The position numbers and the translations under genes are program-made. The notes below the pieces were generated by a model that was not told the origin of the DNA, made no database searches, and was given only the letters and a program-made list of their open reading frames with translations. Of a stretch of DNA of 16,334 bases, positions 6,930 through 14,214 are shown piece after piece. Source of the stretch: Bordetella parapertussis (GTDB lineage: Bacteria > Pseudomonadota > Gammaproteobacteria > Burkholderiales > Burkholderiaceae_C). Numbering within the stretch: position 1 is the first letter of the stretch; each line of letters begins with the position of its first letter. Where the stretch lies: assembly GCA_945900695.1 (NCBI GenBank), contig CAMDJU010000027.1:1-16334 (forward strand), read 5' to 3'.

Positions 6930-7355
6930 ATGAAAATTCTTGTCCCCACAGATGGTTCGGTATGTGCTTTGCGTGCTTTGGATTACGCGATCGATATGTC
7001 AAAGTCCATGGGCAACAGCGCCAGTATTTCTTTGCTTTCGGTTCATGACGACACGGGCTTAAAGCATGTCAGAAAACATTTTCCCAAGGGAACCATTGAA
7101 GATTACCTACATGACTTGAGTGTCAAAGAATTGAAGTCGTCTAAGTCCAAGTTGGAAAAATCAAGCTTGGATCATGAAGTGATCATCAAAACTGGCCATG
7201 TGGCTGGTGAAATTGTCAAGCTGGCCAAATCAGGTAAGTTTGACTTGATCGTGATGGGTGCCAAAGGGCGTTCTACATTCACCGATTTGTTGATTGGTTC
7301 AGTGGCCCAAAGGGTGCTTAGCGCCACCCAAGTACCTGTGACGTTGATCAAATAA
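6930..7355 (+). CDS. Universal stress protein, UspA family, ATP-binding type
   Basis: This 141-residue single-domain cytoplasmic protein has the Usp start MKILVPTDGS with the conserved Asp (D8). It also has the nucleotide-binding signature G-x2-G-x9-G-S at G110, G113, G123 and S124 (GAKGRSTFTDLLIGS). This marks the ATP-binding UspFG/MJ0577-like class rather than UspA itself. The end, VLSATQVPVTLIK, is typical. Usp proteins act as dimers in stress survival, and in many proteobacteria this class is induced by low oxygen through FNR/ANR, which fits the weak FNR-like site upstream. The ATG has no strong Shine-Dalgarno. It stands 119 bp after the DUF4010 gene, so it may have its own promoter. No terminator could be identified after it. 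Confidence 0.93.
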   Translation: MKILVPTDGSVCALRALDYAIDMSKSMGNSASISLLSVHDDTGLKHVRKHFPKGTIEDYLHDLSVKELKSSKSKLEKSSLDHEVIIKTGHVAGEIVKLAKSGKFDLIVMGAKGRSTFTDLLIGSVAQRVLSATQVPVTLIK

Positions 7356-7515
7356 CCCTTCTCGTACAGCCACCACATATGTAATTAATCCTAAAGCAAT
7401 CAAAATCAGAGAGGTTCTACAGATTTTCATGTTGCAACCGATGTACATGGTGCCTAACCGCAAGCTTGAATGAGCAATCCAGTTACCATGTCGACCATTG
7501 CAGCCACACAGACAA

Positions 7516-9336
7516 ATGAAGATCAGCGCGCCAGCTTTGTTGAACCCGGCAATAGCCAAAAATCCACCTGTTAAAACTGGGTCTGTGGGTTTGCCCAAAC
7601 CTGCTGTATCAGCTGTGACGGCTAAAAGCGCCATTTCCAGCACACAGTTGTCTAACCCACAACCCCAAGGGGCCCAAGGGGTCGCCGCTTGGGTGCCAGG
7701 TCGGCCAAATTTTGAAATGAGCGCCACCACTGGTTTGGTCAATAGCGAGGCCACTTCGGTGCCAATGACCTTGCAGTTGAAAAAAGGTGCTTCATATTCC
7801 TTCAGTGGGGGCTATCGTTTTTCATACACGGGAAAAGCCACACCGGCTGTCAGCATGACTGTCACTAACGCCCAAGGCAAAGTGGTCAGCTCCAGCAAAG
7901 GCAACGCCTTGAACTATGTGGCCAGTGCAGATGGTCAATTCACCGTCACCATGTCCATCACCCCTGCCAAAGGGTTTACCGCAAAATTCACCAGCTATCA
8001 ACTCAATGCCAACCAGACATTGTCAAAGCTACCCGTCAGCAGTGGCGACAAGTATTTAGACGCTGTATTGGCTGGTGGGTCGAACTGGTGGCACGATGCA
8101 GGTGAGGTTGCCACACCAACTGCCACTGTGATCGCACCCAACGTGAAGCAAATTGCGGGTGCGCGCAGCACCATTTATTACGATTACCTGTCGGGGACTG
8201 AATCATTTCTTTCTGCAGCGGACAAAAAAGGTTTTGCACCCATTGCCGATACCCAAAAGGGGGCCATCACGTCGGCCTTCAGCTACCTTTCCAGTTTGGT
8301 CAATGTCACCTTTGAGCAGAATGCACAACTCGCCGATATCAAGTTTGGCAACAACGACCAGACCTCCAGTGCCGGTTATGCCAATTACCCATCCACCAAT
8401 CCCAGCCGACCATCCATTTTGATGCTGGACAACAGCAACAACCCAGAAAATGCGGGCGCCAAATTGGCTGAGCAGGGCGGTTATGGCTGGTACACATTGG
8501 TTCACGAATTGGGCCACGCCATGGGGTTGAAGCACCCTGGTTCCTACAACGCTGGTGGAGGCTCAACACCAGGGCCTTATTTGCCCAAGTCATTGGATAA
8601 CAGATCGACGTCCGTCATGTCTTACAACAACCCTGCAGCTTCAACCATCGTGAGTTTGACAGGCACAGCCACTGATACCTCCTACACACTGCGCACCAGC
8701 ACGGCGGCATCGATACCCAGCACTTATCAAGCATTGGACATCGCAGCTTTGCAATATTTATATGGTGCCAATACCAACACGCAGACCAACGCGCTGGCAG
8801 TCACCGATGCGTTCAGCAAATTTGAAACAGTGTGGGCGCCCAAAGGCGTTGAACTGAATGCAGCAGATACCACGCGGTCTAACTTGTTTGACCTGCGCGG
8901 TGGAGGGTACAGCTCGATCTCTGTGCGCACCGAGGCTTCCAATTTGGCTGATTTCAAAACGCAATTGAAGTCCCAGGGCTTCAATGATGCCAAGGCCAAT
9001 GTCGCGGCCAGGTCTGTCATGTCGTCGCTGAAAGCCAAAAAAGCCGACGCCACCTTGTACAACGGTAAAAATTCCTTGGCATTGAGCCATGGCAGCCAAT
9101 ACACAAAGGTGGCGGGCGGCAAGGCGGCAGACAAGTTTTATGCCGGCACATACAGCACCGAGCTCAATGGCGGAGATGGTGTGGATACTTTGTATCTGCA
9201 AGGCACTGTCAAAGATTGGGTGATCGACCGAGCTGCGGGCAGAGCTGCTGCCAAATCTGGCGGTGCAGTGATCACATTCAGCAGCATAGAAGCCATTGCC
9301 TTTTACAAGTCCACGGATGCATTGACTCACGCTTGA
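7516..9336 (+). CDS. Serralysin-like M10 zinc metallopeptidase, predicted secreted
   Basis: This 606-residue protein carries the metzincin zinc site HELGHAMGLKH (residues 330-340) and the Met-turn SVMSYNN (Met 368), followed by the serralysin-type DIAALQYLYGAN. Before this lie a Pro/Ala/Lys-rich N-terminus (about 1-65) and a beta-rich region (about 75-170) that resembles a pre-peptidase or pro-domain. The C-terminal part has a single RTX-like motif GGDGVDTLYL (from residue 552) followed by a short domain ending in SSIEAIAFYKS, as seen at the end of type I secreted proteins. There is no Sec signal peptide, which fits export by a type I system, but no HlyB/D/TolC-like or inhibitor gene is adjacent. 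The ATG at 7516 is preferred over a TTG at 7498; neither has a clear Shine-Dalgarno. It likely degrades extracellular protein. Confidence 0.88.
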   Translation: MKISAPALLNPAIAKNPPVKTGSVGLPKPAVSAVTAKSAISSTQLSNPQPQGAQGVAAWVPGRPNFEMSATTGLVNSEATSVPMTLQLKKGASYSFSGGYRFSYTGKATPAVSMTVTNAQGKVVSSSKGNALNYVASADGQFTVTMSITPAKGFTAKFTSYQLNANQTLSKLPVSSGDKYLDAVLAGGSNWWHDAGEVATPTATVIAPNVKQIAGARSTIYYDYLSGTESFLSAADKKGFAPIADTQKGAITSAFSYLSSLVNVTFEQNAQLADIKFGNNDQTSSAGYANYPSTNPSRPSILMLDNSNNPENAGAKLAEQGGYGWYTLVHELGHAMGLKHPGSYNAGGGSTPGPYLPKSLDNRSTSVMSYNNPAASTIVSLTGTATDTSYTLRTSTAASIPSTYQALDIAALQYLYGANTNTQTNALAVTDAFSKFETVWAPKGVELNAADTTRSNLFDLRGGGYSSISVRTEASNLADFKTQLKSQGFNDAKANVAARSVMSSLKAKKADATLYNGKNSLALSHGSQYTKVAGGKAADKFYAGTYSTELNGGDGVDTLYLQGTVKDWVIDRAAGRAAAKSGGAVITFSSIEAIAFYKSTDALTHA

Positions 9337-9342
9337 TTCATT

Positions 9343-9375
9343 GGGCCAAGGAAATAGGCTGGGTTAAGGCCCTTT
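9343..9375 (+). terminator. Possible weak terminator after the M10 peptidase gene
   Basis: GGGCC (9343-9347) and GGCCC (9368-9372) can pair as a 5-bp GC-only stem with a 20-base loop, followed by TTTAAAATTT. The loop is long and the T-run short, so this is a low-confidence terminator. It begins 7 bases after the peptidase stop codon. Confidence 0.3.
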
Positions 9376-9477
9376 AAAATTTCCGGACTATATTGACGCT
9401 TTATCACTGTCTGTGCAAAGCAATACAGATCCGGAGCCAAAATTGATTTATTTTTCCGCATTACATGGGCATGGGCT

Positions 9478-10593
9478 GTGAGCCCTTGGTCTGCTGCTGC
9501 CTTGGGTGACCCCATCGCAAACATTGAAACCCCCGCCTTGTTGCTGGACTTGGATGCCTTTGAGCGCAACTTGCAACGCATGGTTGAGGCGTTGCAGGGC
9601 AGCAGCATGCGCTTGCGGGCGCATGCCAAAAGCCACAAGTGTCCAGAGATTGCACTTCGGCAAGTGGCGATGGGGGCAGTGGGTATTTGTTGCCAAAAAG
9701 TCAGTGAGGCAGCGGTTTTTGTCGATGCTGGCATCCAAGATGTCTTGGTGACCAATCAAATCGCCTCTTTGGCCAAAGCCCGTCGCTTGGCAAACTTGGC
9801 CCGCAAGGCGCGCATCGGTGTATTGGTGGACGATACCCAACAGGTGGTGTGGTTGCACCAGGCCGCGACCGATGCTGGCGTCTCCCTGGATGTTTATGTG
9901 GAGATCGATGTGGGCTCCGGCAGATGTGGGGTGGCCCCAGGGGAACAAGCTGTGGCCTTGGCTTTGGCGGTGGATCGTTCCTCATCCTTGCGTTTCTCTG
10001 GACTGCAGTGCTACCAAGGTGCGGCGCAACACATGCGGCAACCTGCGCAAAGGCAAGCGGCCATCGCGCAAGCGACTGAATGGGCGCGCATCACCCGCGA
10101 TGCCATCGTTGCCAAAGGGGTGGCGTGTGACCGCATCACCGGTGCGGGCACCGGTACGTTTTGGCACGAGCGAGATTCAGGTGTTTTCAATGAAATTCAA
10201 GCGGGGTCCTACATTTTCATGGACCGCGACTACCGTGACAACCAAGCAGGCCCTGAGGATTGGGCGTTTGAACATGCCTTGTTTGTCCAGACCACTGTGA
10301 TGAGCCAGACCCAGTTGGGCAAAGCCATTGTGGATGCGGGCCTCAAAGCATCCAGCGTGGACAGTGGGATGCCTGCGGTGTGGGAAAGGCCAGATTTGAA
10401 CTTCGTCAAAGCATCCGACGAGCATGGGGTTTTGGAACTGACGCCTCAGTCCCAATTGGCATTGGGTGATGTGTTGTGGTTGGTGCCGGGGCACTGCGAC
10501 CCGACCGTTAACCTTTATGATGAATTGATCGGTGTTCGCCATGGGCGTGTGGAGTCCATTTGGCCCATCAGCGCACGTGGCGCATTGTTATAA
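9478..10593 (+). CDS. D-threonine aldolase / D-serine dehydratase-like PLP enzyme (alanine racemase N-domain)
   Basis: This 371-residue protein matches the DSD1/D-threonine aldolase family: a TIM barrel binding PLP plus a beta domain with a metal site. The start ETPALLLDLDAFERNL is typical. The PLP lysine is K51 in RAHAKSHK. GAGTGTF (phosphate-binding loop) and SGVFNEIQAGSYIFMD follow. The metal ligands are H339 and D341 in PGHCDPTVNLYD, as in D-threonine aldolase, which uses Mn2+ or Mg2+. Family members cleave D-3-hydroxy amino acids, such as D-threonine or 3-hydroxy-D-aspartate, to glycine plus an aldehyde or glyoxylate, or dehydrate D-serine. Specificity cannot be settled by eye. The start is the GTG at 9478 (or TTG at 9502); no ATG is in frame and no Shine-Dalgarno is clear. 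The Ldh_2-type gene follows by 82 bp and probably handles a related metabolite. Confidence 0.88.
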   Translation: MSPWSAAALGDPIANIETPALLLDLDAFERNLQRMVEALQGSSMRLRAHAKSHKCPEIALRQVAMGAVGICCQKVSEAAVFVDAGIQDVLVTNQIASLAKARRLANLARKARIGVLVDDTQQVVWLHQAATDAGVSLDVYVEIDVGSGRCGVAPGEQAVALALAVDRSSSLRFSGLQCYQGAAQHMRQPAQRQAAIAQATEWARITRDAIVAKGVACDRITGAGTGTFWHERDSGVFNEIQAGSYIFMDRDYRDNQAGPEDWAFEHALFVQTTVMSQTQLGKAIVDAGLKASSVDSGMPAVWERPDLNFVKASDEHGVLELTPQSQLALGDVLWLVPGHCDPTVNLYDELIGVRHGRVESIWPISARGALL

Positions 10594-10675
10594 ATTCGAG
10601 CGCCCCTGCCTATGGGTGGCCGCGACAAGCGCCCGGGTTGCATAAGAAGACGCTGACCAAACCAGGGAGACCCTC

Positions 10676-11725
10676 ATGACGTATGACCCTATTGAGCTGA
10701 AACAGTTTGCCCAGTCTTTGTTGCAAGCCGCTGGCTTGCCGGATGACAAGGCCGCTTGTGTGGCAGAGGTTTTGCTGGAGGGTGATTTGCTGGGGCACAC
10801 CACCCATGGCTTGGCTTTGTTATCGCCGTATTTGAGCGAAATCCAGTCTGGCTCGATGCAAAAAAATGGTGATCCTTTGGTGATCAGTGACCACCCTGGC
10901 GCTTTGCTATGGGATGGGTGTCGCTTGCCTGGGCCCTGGCTGGTTCGCCAAGCCATGACCGTCGCCATGGCGCGGGCAAGGGTCAACGGAACTTGCACGG
11001 TGGTGATCAAGCGCAGTCACCACATCGCTTGCCTGGCCGCTTATCACCCTTGGGCCACGGAGCAAGGCTTGGTGATGATGCTTCATTCTTCGGATGCCAA
11101 TACGGCCAGTGTGGCGCCATTTGGGGGGCTGGATCCTGTTTTTACCCCCAACCCCATTTCTGCGGGTTGGCCAACGTCTGGGCTGCCCGTGCTGGTGGAC
11201 GTGTCCACCTCGGCCACGACCAACGGCATGACCAACCGCGTTCACGAAGAAGGGGGTCATTTGCCAGCGGAGTGGGTCATGGATGGCCATGGCCACAGCA
11301 GCCGTGACCCAGCGGTCTTGTTTCAAAAACCCGCTGGCACCATCTTGCCTTTGGGTGGCATGGATTCGGGCCACAAAGGTTATGGCTTGAGCTTGGTGGT
11401 CGAAGCCTTGACCGGCGGGCTGGCAGGCCATGGTCGGGCCGATCCGCCTGAAGGTTGGGGGGCAACGGTGTTCTTGCAAATTTTGGATCCACAGGCGTTT
11501 GGCGGGCTGGGGGCTTTTCAGCGACAAATGGACCATGTCAACAGCCTTTGCCATGCATCTCGGCCTGGCAAATCGGGACAAGGGGTTCGCTTGCCGGGTG
11601 AGCGCGGCCTGGGCCACAAGGCCTTGTCAGCGACCCAGGGTTTGCGGCTGCATCCCAGCATCATGCCGCTGTTGCAACCCTGGGCGGATCAATGGCAGAT
11701 CGCCAGCCCATCTGCACTGTCTTGA
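10676..11725 (+). CDS. Ldh_2 family NAD(P)-dependent malate/L-lactate dehydrogenase-like oxidoreductase
   Basis: This 349-residue enzyme belongs to the malate/L-lactate/ureidoglycolate dehydrogenase family (Ldh_2, PF02615), which is unrelated to classical LDH. It usually interconverts 2-oxo (or cyclic imino) acids and their reduced forms with NAD(P)H. The catalytic His is likely H44 in LLGHTTHG. Further family motifs are KRSHHIACLAAY, FTPNPISAGWP, VDVSTSATTNG and GGMDSGHKGYGLSLVVEAL. Length is normal. The start is well set: AGGGAGA at 10664-10670 lies 5 bases before the ATG. It probably shares an operon with the D-threonine aldolase-like gene and may reduce or oxidise an oxoacid from that step; this is inference. 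The substrate could equally be lactate, malate, ureidoglycolate or a piperideine carboxylate. A terminator-like hairpin follows 9 bp after the stop. Confidence 0.88.
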   Translation: MTYDPIELKQFAQSLLQAAGLPDDKAACVAEVLLEGDLLGHTTHGLALLSPYLSEIQSGSMQKNGDPLVISDHPGALLWDGCRLPGPWLVRQAMTVAMARARVNGTCTVVIKRSHHIACLAAYHPWATEQGLVMMLHSSDANTASVAPFGGLDPVFTPNPISAGWPTSGLPVLVDVSTSATTNGMTNRVHEEGGHLPAEWVMDGHGHSSRDPAVLFQKPAGTILPLGGMDSGHKGYGLSLVVEALTGGLAGHGRADPPEGWGATVFLQILDPQAFGGLGAFQRQMDHVNSLCHASRPGKSGQGVRLPGERGLGHKALSATQGLRLHPSIMPLLQPWADQWQIASPSALS

Positions 11726-11734
11726 TGCTTTAGA

Positions 11735-11763
11735 CCTGCTGTGGCGACACTGGCAGGCTTTTT
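11735..11763 (+). terminator. Rho-independent terminator after the Ldh_2 gene
   Basis: CCTGC (11735-11739) pairs with GCAGG (11753-11757). An inner GTG/CAC stem closes a GCGA tetraloop, and five T residues follow at 11759-11763. It starts 9 bases after the Ldh_2 stop. Its T-run overlaps the stop codon of the convergent antiporter gene, so it sits right at the boundary between the two units. On the minus strand no T-run follows, so it looks one-directional. Confidence 0.6.
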
Positions 11764-13510
11764 ATGGGGGTGGATGGTTGGCTTCTTCTTTGAATCCAGC
11801 GTAGCGCGTTTGGCGTTGCGACTGCACCAAGCGGCGTACGCGCCGCGCTGGGATGCCAATGTGGTGCAAGGTTTGGCTGGCCAGGCTCAGGCTGGCTTCG
11901 AAAATTTCAGGCACCACATCCCGCGCGCCGGCTTCACGCAAATGGTTCAGGTCATGGTCGTCTCGGGTGCGCACCACCACGGGCACCTCAGGTGCATGGG
12001 CCAGAACCAGTTCCAGCACCTTGAGGGCGGAAGGGGTGTCGTCGTAACTCACCACCACGGCAGATGCACGCGCCAGACCCGCAGACATCAAATGGGCCAA
12101 CTGGGTGGCGTCTCCATACTCCACCCGGTGGCCAGCAAGCATGGCTGCGTGCACCAGATCCGGATGCAAATCAAGCGCAAGATAACCAATCTTCTCTGAC
12201 TCCAGCAAGTTGCACAGGTTTTTACCGGTGCGGCCAAAACCGCAAATGATCACATGGTGATCGATGGTCATGGTGTGTTGGGCCAAGGCGGTGATGTTCA
12301 AAGATTGCGAGAGCCAATCGTCAGCGGCAAATCGGTACACGACCCGTTCTGCATATTGGATCAAGAAAGGTGTTGCCACCATGGACAACACCATCGCCGC
12401 TAGCACCGGGTTGGACCAAAGCGGATCGATCAGTCCGTTGCTCAAGCCCAGCGTCAGCAGAACGAATCCAAATTCACCCGCCTGTGCCAAATAAATGCCT
12501 GTCCGTGCCGCCACGCCGGTGGGTGCGCCGAAGCCATGGGCCAATACGGCCACCAGCAAAGCTTTGATGGCGATGGGGGCGATCGTCAGCACCAACACCC
12601 AGGCCCATTGTTGGTACAGCACTTGCCAATCGAGTTTCATCCCAATGGTGATGAAAAACAAGCCCAGCAGCACGTCATGGAAGGGTCGAATGTCATTTTC
12701 GATGCGGTGCTTGTAATCGGTCTCCGCGATCAACATGCCTGCCAAAAAGGCACCCATCGCCAACGACAGGCCCGCATGTTCGGTCACCCAAGACAGACCC
12801 AGGGTCATTAGCAAAATATTCAGCATGAACAGTTCATCGCTCTTGCGCTTGTCGATGGTTTGTAACCACCAGCGCATCAGCTTTTGACCGCCCCACAACA
12901 ACAGCACCACCAAAACAGTGGCTTTGAGCATGGCCAAGGCCAGGATGCTCCACAAATTGCCTTCGCCCACTTGGCCCAGTGCGGGGATCAAAACCAGCAA
13001 AGGCACCACGGCCAGATCTTGGAACAGCAATGCACCCATCACCCGCTGGCCGTGTGGCGTTTCCAACTCGGCCCTGTCGGCCATCATTTTGACGACGATG
13101 GCGGTGCTCGACATCGCAAACGCGGCACCCAGCGCCAGGGCCCCTTGCCAACTCAAATCCCAGGGCAAGCCCATGTATTGCAGCAGCCACCACAGCAACG
13201 CATGTCCGGCCACAGCGCCCAGCAAAGTCACCATGACTTGGGCCATGCCAAAGCCAAAAACGAGTTTGCGCATGCCCATCAACTTGGGCAAATTGAACTC
13301 CAGTCCAATGACAAACATCAGGAAAACAACCCCAAACTCGGCCAGGTAGACCACGCCCTGGTCGTTGGTGAAATTTTCATTGAATGCATGTCCCAGCAGA
13401 ATGCCTGCCAACAAATAGCCCAGCATGGCAGGCCAGTGCAACAGCCGGCACACCACCACGCTGGTGACGGCGGCCAGCAGATAGATCAAGGTGATGTCCA
13501 GCGCATTCAT
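11762..13510 (-). CDS. Kef-type (CPA2) K+/H+ antiporter with C-terminal NAD-binding RCK_N domain
   Basis: This 582-residue inner-membrane protein has an N-terminal Na+/H+-exchanger-like region (about residues 1-395). It carries ML GYLLAGILLG, FLMFVIGLEF, SSTAIVVK, the FQDLAVVP motif (Q164, D165) and QAGEFGFVLL of the CPA2 family. The cytoplasmic part begins near residue 415 with the Rossmann motif HHVIICGFGRTGKNL (GxGxxG at 424-429), a TrkA_N/RCK_N regulatory domain. The protein ends soon after, with no RCK_C domain, as in the KefB/KefC type. Kef systems release K+ in exchange for H+, often gated by glutathione adducts during electrophile stress; no KefF/KefG-like ancillary gene is present. 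The gene lies 18 bp after the GDT1-like gene on the same strand, so the two form a likely ion-homeostasis operon. The ATG at 13510 lacks a strong Shine-Dalgarno. Confidence 0.92.
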   Translation of the reverse strand: MNALDITLIYLLAAVTSVVVCRLLHWPAMLGYLLAGILLGHAFNENFTNDQGVVYLAEFGVVFLMFVIGLEFNLPKLMGMRKLVFGFGMAQVMVTLLGAVAGHALLWWLLQYMGLPWDLSWQGALALGAAFAMSSTAIVVKMMADRAELETPHGQRVMGALLFQDLAVVPLLVLIPALGQVGEGNLWSILALAMLKATVLVVLLLWGGQKLMRWWLQTIDKRKSDELFMLNILLMTLGLSWVTEHAGLSLAMGAFLAGMLIAETDYKHRIENDIRPFHDVLLGLFFITIGMKLDWQVLYQQWAWVLVLTIAPIAIKALLVAVLAHGFGAPTGVAARTGIYLAQAGEFGFVLLTLGLSNGLIDPLWSNPVLAAMVLSMVATPFLIQYAERVVYRFAADDWLSQSLNITALAQHTMTIDHHVIICGFGRTGKNLCNLLESEKIGYLALDLHPDLVHAAMLAGHRVEYGDATQLAHLMSAGLARASAVVVSYDDTPSALKVLELVLAHAPEVPVVVRTRDDHDLNHLREAGARDVVPEIFEASLSLASQTLHHIGIPARRVRRLVQSQRQTRYAGFKEEANHPPP

Positions 13511-13528
13511 GTTTCAATACCAGAAGAT

Positions 13529-14107
13529 TTACAAGCCAATTTGTTCCCCCGCCCCCATGAGGGTGGCCACGCCCAAGGCCGCAAAAACCAGAGCGGCGGC
13601 GGCATGTACCCATTTCAATGAGAGTTTGGTGGACAGTTTGTCACCCAAAAAAACCGCGGGCACATCGGCAATCATCATGCCCAAGGTGGTGCCAGCCACG
13701 ACCTTCCATGCATCCTGGTAATGCGCGGCCATGGCCACGGTGGCCACTTGTGTTTTGTCGCCCATTTCCGCCAGAAAGAAAGTGACCAAGGTGGCGCCAA
13801 ATACACCGAAGCGGGTGGCAATCGAGGATTCCTCGTCCTCAATTTTGTCAGGTATCAAGGTCCATGCAGCCATGGCCAAAAACGAAATGCCCAGGACCCA
13901 ACGCATGGTTTGGGGACTCAGGGTGGTGGTGATCCATGCACCCAGCGCACCGGCCAATCCATGGTTGACGATGGTGGCCAAAAAAATGCCCGCGATGATG
14001 GGCACAGGTCGTTTGAAGCGAGCCGCCAGCAAAAATGCCAGCAATTGGGTTTTGTCACCCATTTCTGCCAATGCCACCACACCAGTAGATACCCAAAAAG
14101 ATTCCAT
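13529..14107 (-). CDS. GDT1/TMEM165 (UPF0016) family cation transporter, probable Mn2+ exporter
   Basis: This 192-residue inner-membrane protein has the two inverted repeats of the family, each with the ion-binding motif ExGDKT: E15-T20 (AEMGDKTQ) and E114-T119 (AEMGDKTQ again). About six membrane segments are visible, with an acidic linker (IEDEESS) between the repeats. Members such as bacterial MneA move Mn2+ (and Ca2+) out of the cytoplasm in exchange for H+ or another ion. The frame is open to an ATG at 14155, but homologues begin at MESFWVSTGVVALAE, so the ATG at 14107 is chosen; an AAGGAA lies about 12 bases before it. Length then matches the family. It is followed by the Kef-type antiporter after 18 bp. 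No yybP-ykoY Mn riboswitch could be recognised upstream; an inverted repeat at 14150-14173 is there instead. Confidence 0.9.
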   Translation of the reverse strand: MESFWVSTGVVALAEMGDKTQLLAFLLAARFKRPVPIIAGIFLATIVNHGLAGALGAWITTTLSPQTMRWVLGISFLAMAAWTLIPDKIEDEESSIATRFGVFGATLVTFFLAEMGDKTQVATVAMAAHYQDAWKVVAGTTLGMMIADVPAVFLGDKLSTKLSLKWVHAAAALVFAALGVATLMGAGEQIGL

Positions 14108-14149
14108 GAACGAGCGAATTTCCTTGTGCAGGTACAAAGCTTGATTGTC

Positions 14150-14173
14150 CCGCATGACGCTGCAGCCATGCGG
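14150..14173. repeat. Perfect 7-bp inverted repeat in a divergent promoter region
   Basis: CCGCATG (14150-14156) and CATGCGG (14167-14173) form a perfect inverted repeat; the 10-base centre contains the 8-bp palindrome GCTGCAGC. It lies between the leftward GDT1-like gene (start 14107) and the rightward TctC gene (start 14215), where a shared operator would be expected. No T-run follows on either side. If the GDT1-like gene began at 14155, the repeat would cover its start codon. The repeat is seen; the operator role is inferred. Confidence 0.45.
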
Positions 14174-14200
14174 TTAAACTGATTTCACAACAATTTTTTC

Positions 14201-14205
14201 GGGAA
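14201..14205 (+). promoter_or_regulatory. Shine-Dalgarno deciding the start of the second TctC gene
   Basis: GGGAA lies 9 bases before the ATG at 14215 and directly abuts the alternative ATG at 14206. The spacing favours 14215, which also gives a cleaner signal peptide (MRNLKCFW...). Confidence 0.55.
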
Positions 14206-14214
14206 ATGGTTTTT

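Noticed and set aside
7488..7574. 28-codon frame starting at an ATG just before the metallopeptidase, considered as its true N-terminus after a frameshift
   Set aside because: The peptidase frame has a plausible Pro/Ala-rich N-terminus from 7516 onward and no sequence sign of a frameshift is needed; kept only as a start-site oddity.
10907..11617. 236-codon minus-strand frame opposite the Ldh_2 gene
   Set aside because: Antisense shadow: composition is Arg/His/Pro-rich without motifs, and the plus-strand frame is a clear family member.
11762..11850. Truncation of the Kef-type antiporter because no RCK_C domain follows RCK_N
   Set aside because: KefB/KefC-type proteins also end near this length, and no RCK_C-like remnant is found in any frame downstream, where the Ldh_2 gene begins.
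12884..13621. 245-codon plus-strand frame opposite the Kef-type gene, rich in Gln and His
   Set aside because: The His/Gln bias is the antisense image of Leu/Val/Trp-rich membrane segments; it is not a metal-binding protein.
14108..14155. Upstream ATG at 14155 for the GDT1-like protein
   Set aside because: The extra 16 residues are polar and not family-like; homologues begin at the MESFWVSTG segment.
14108..14214. yybP-ykoY (Mn2+) riboswitch upstream of the GDT1-like gene
   Set aside because: Read on the minus strand, the short region lacks the conserved riboswitch core and is too short for the usual fold plus expression platform.
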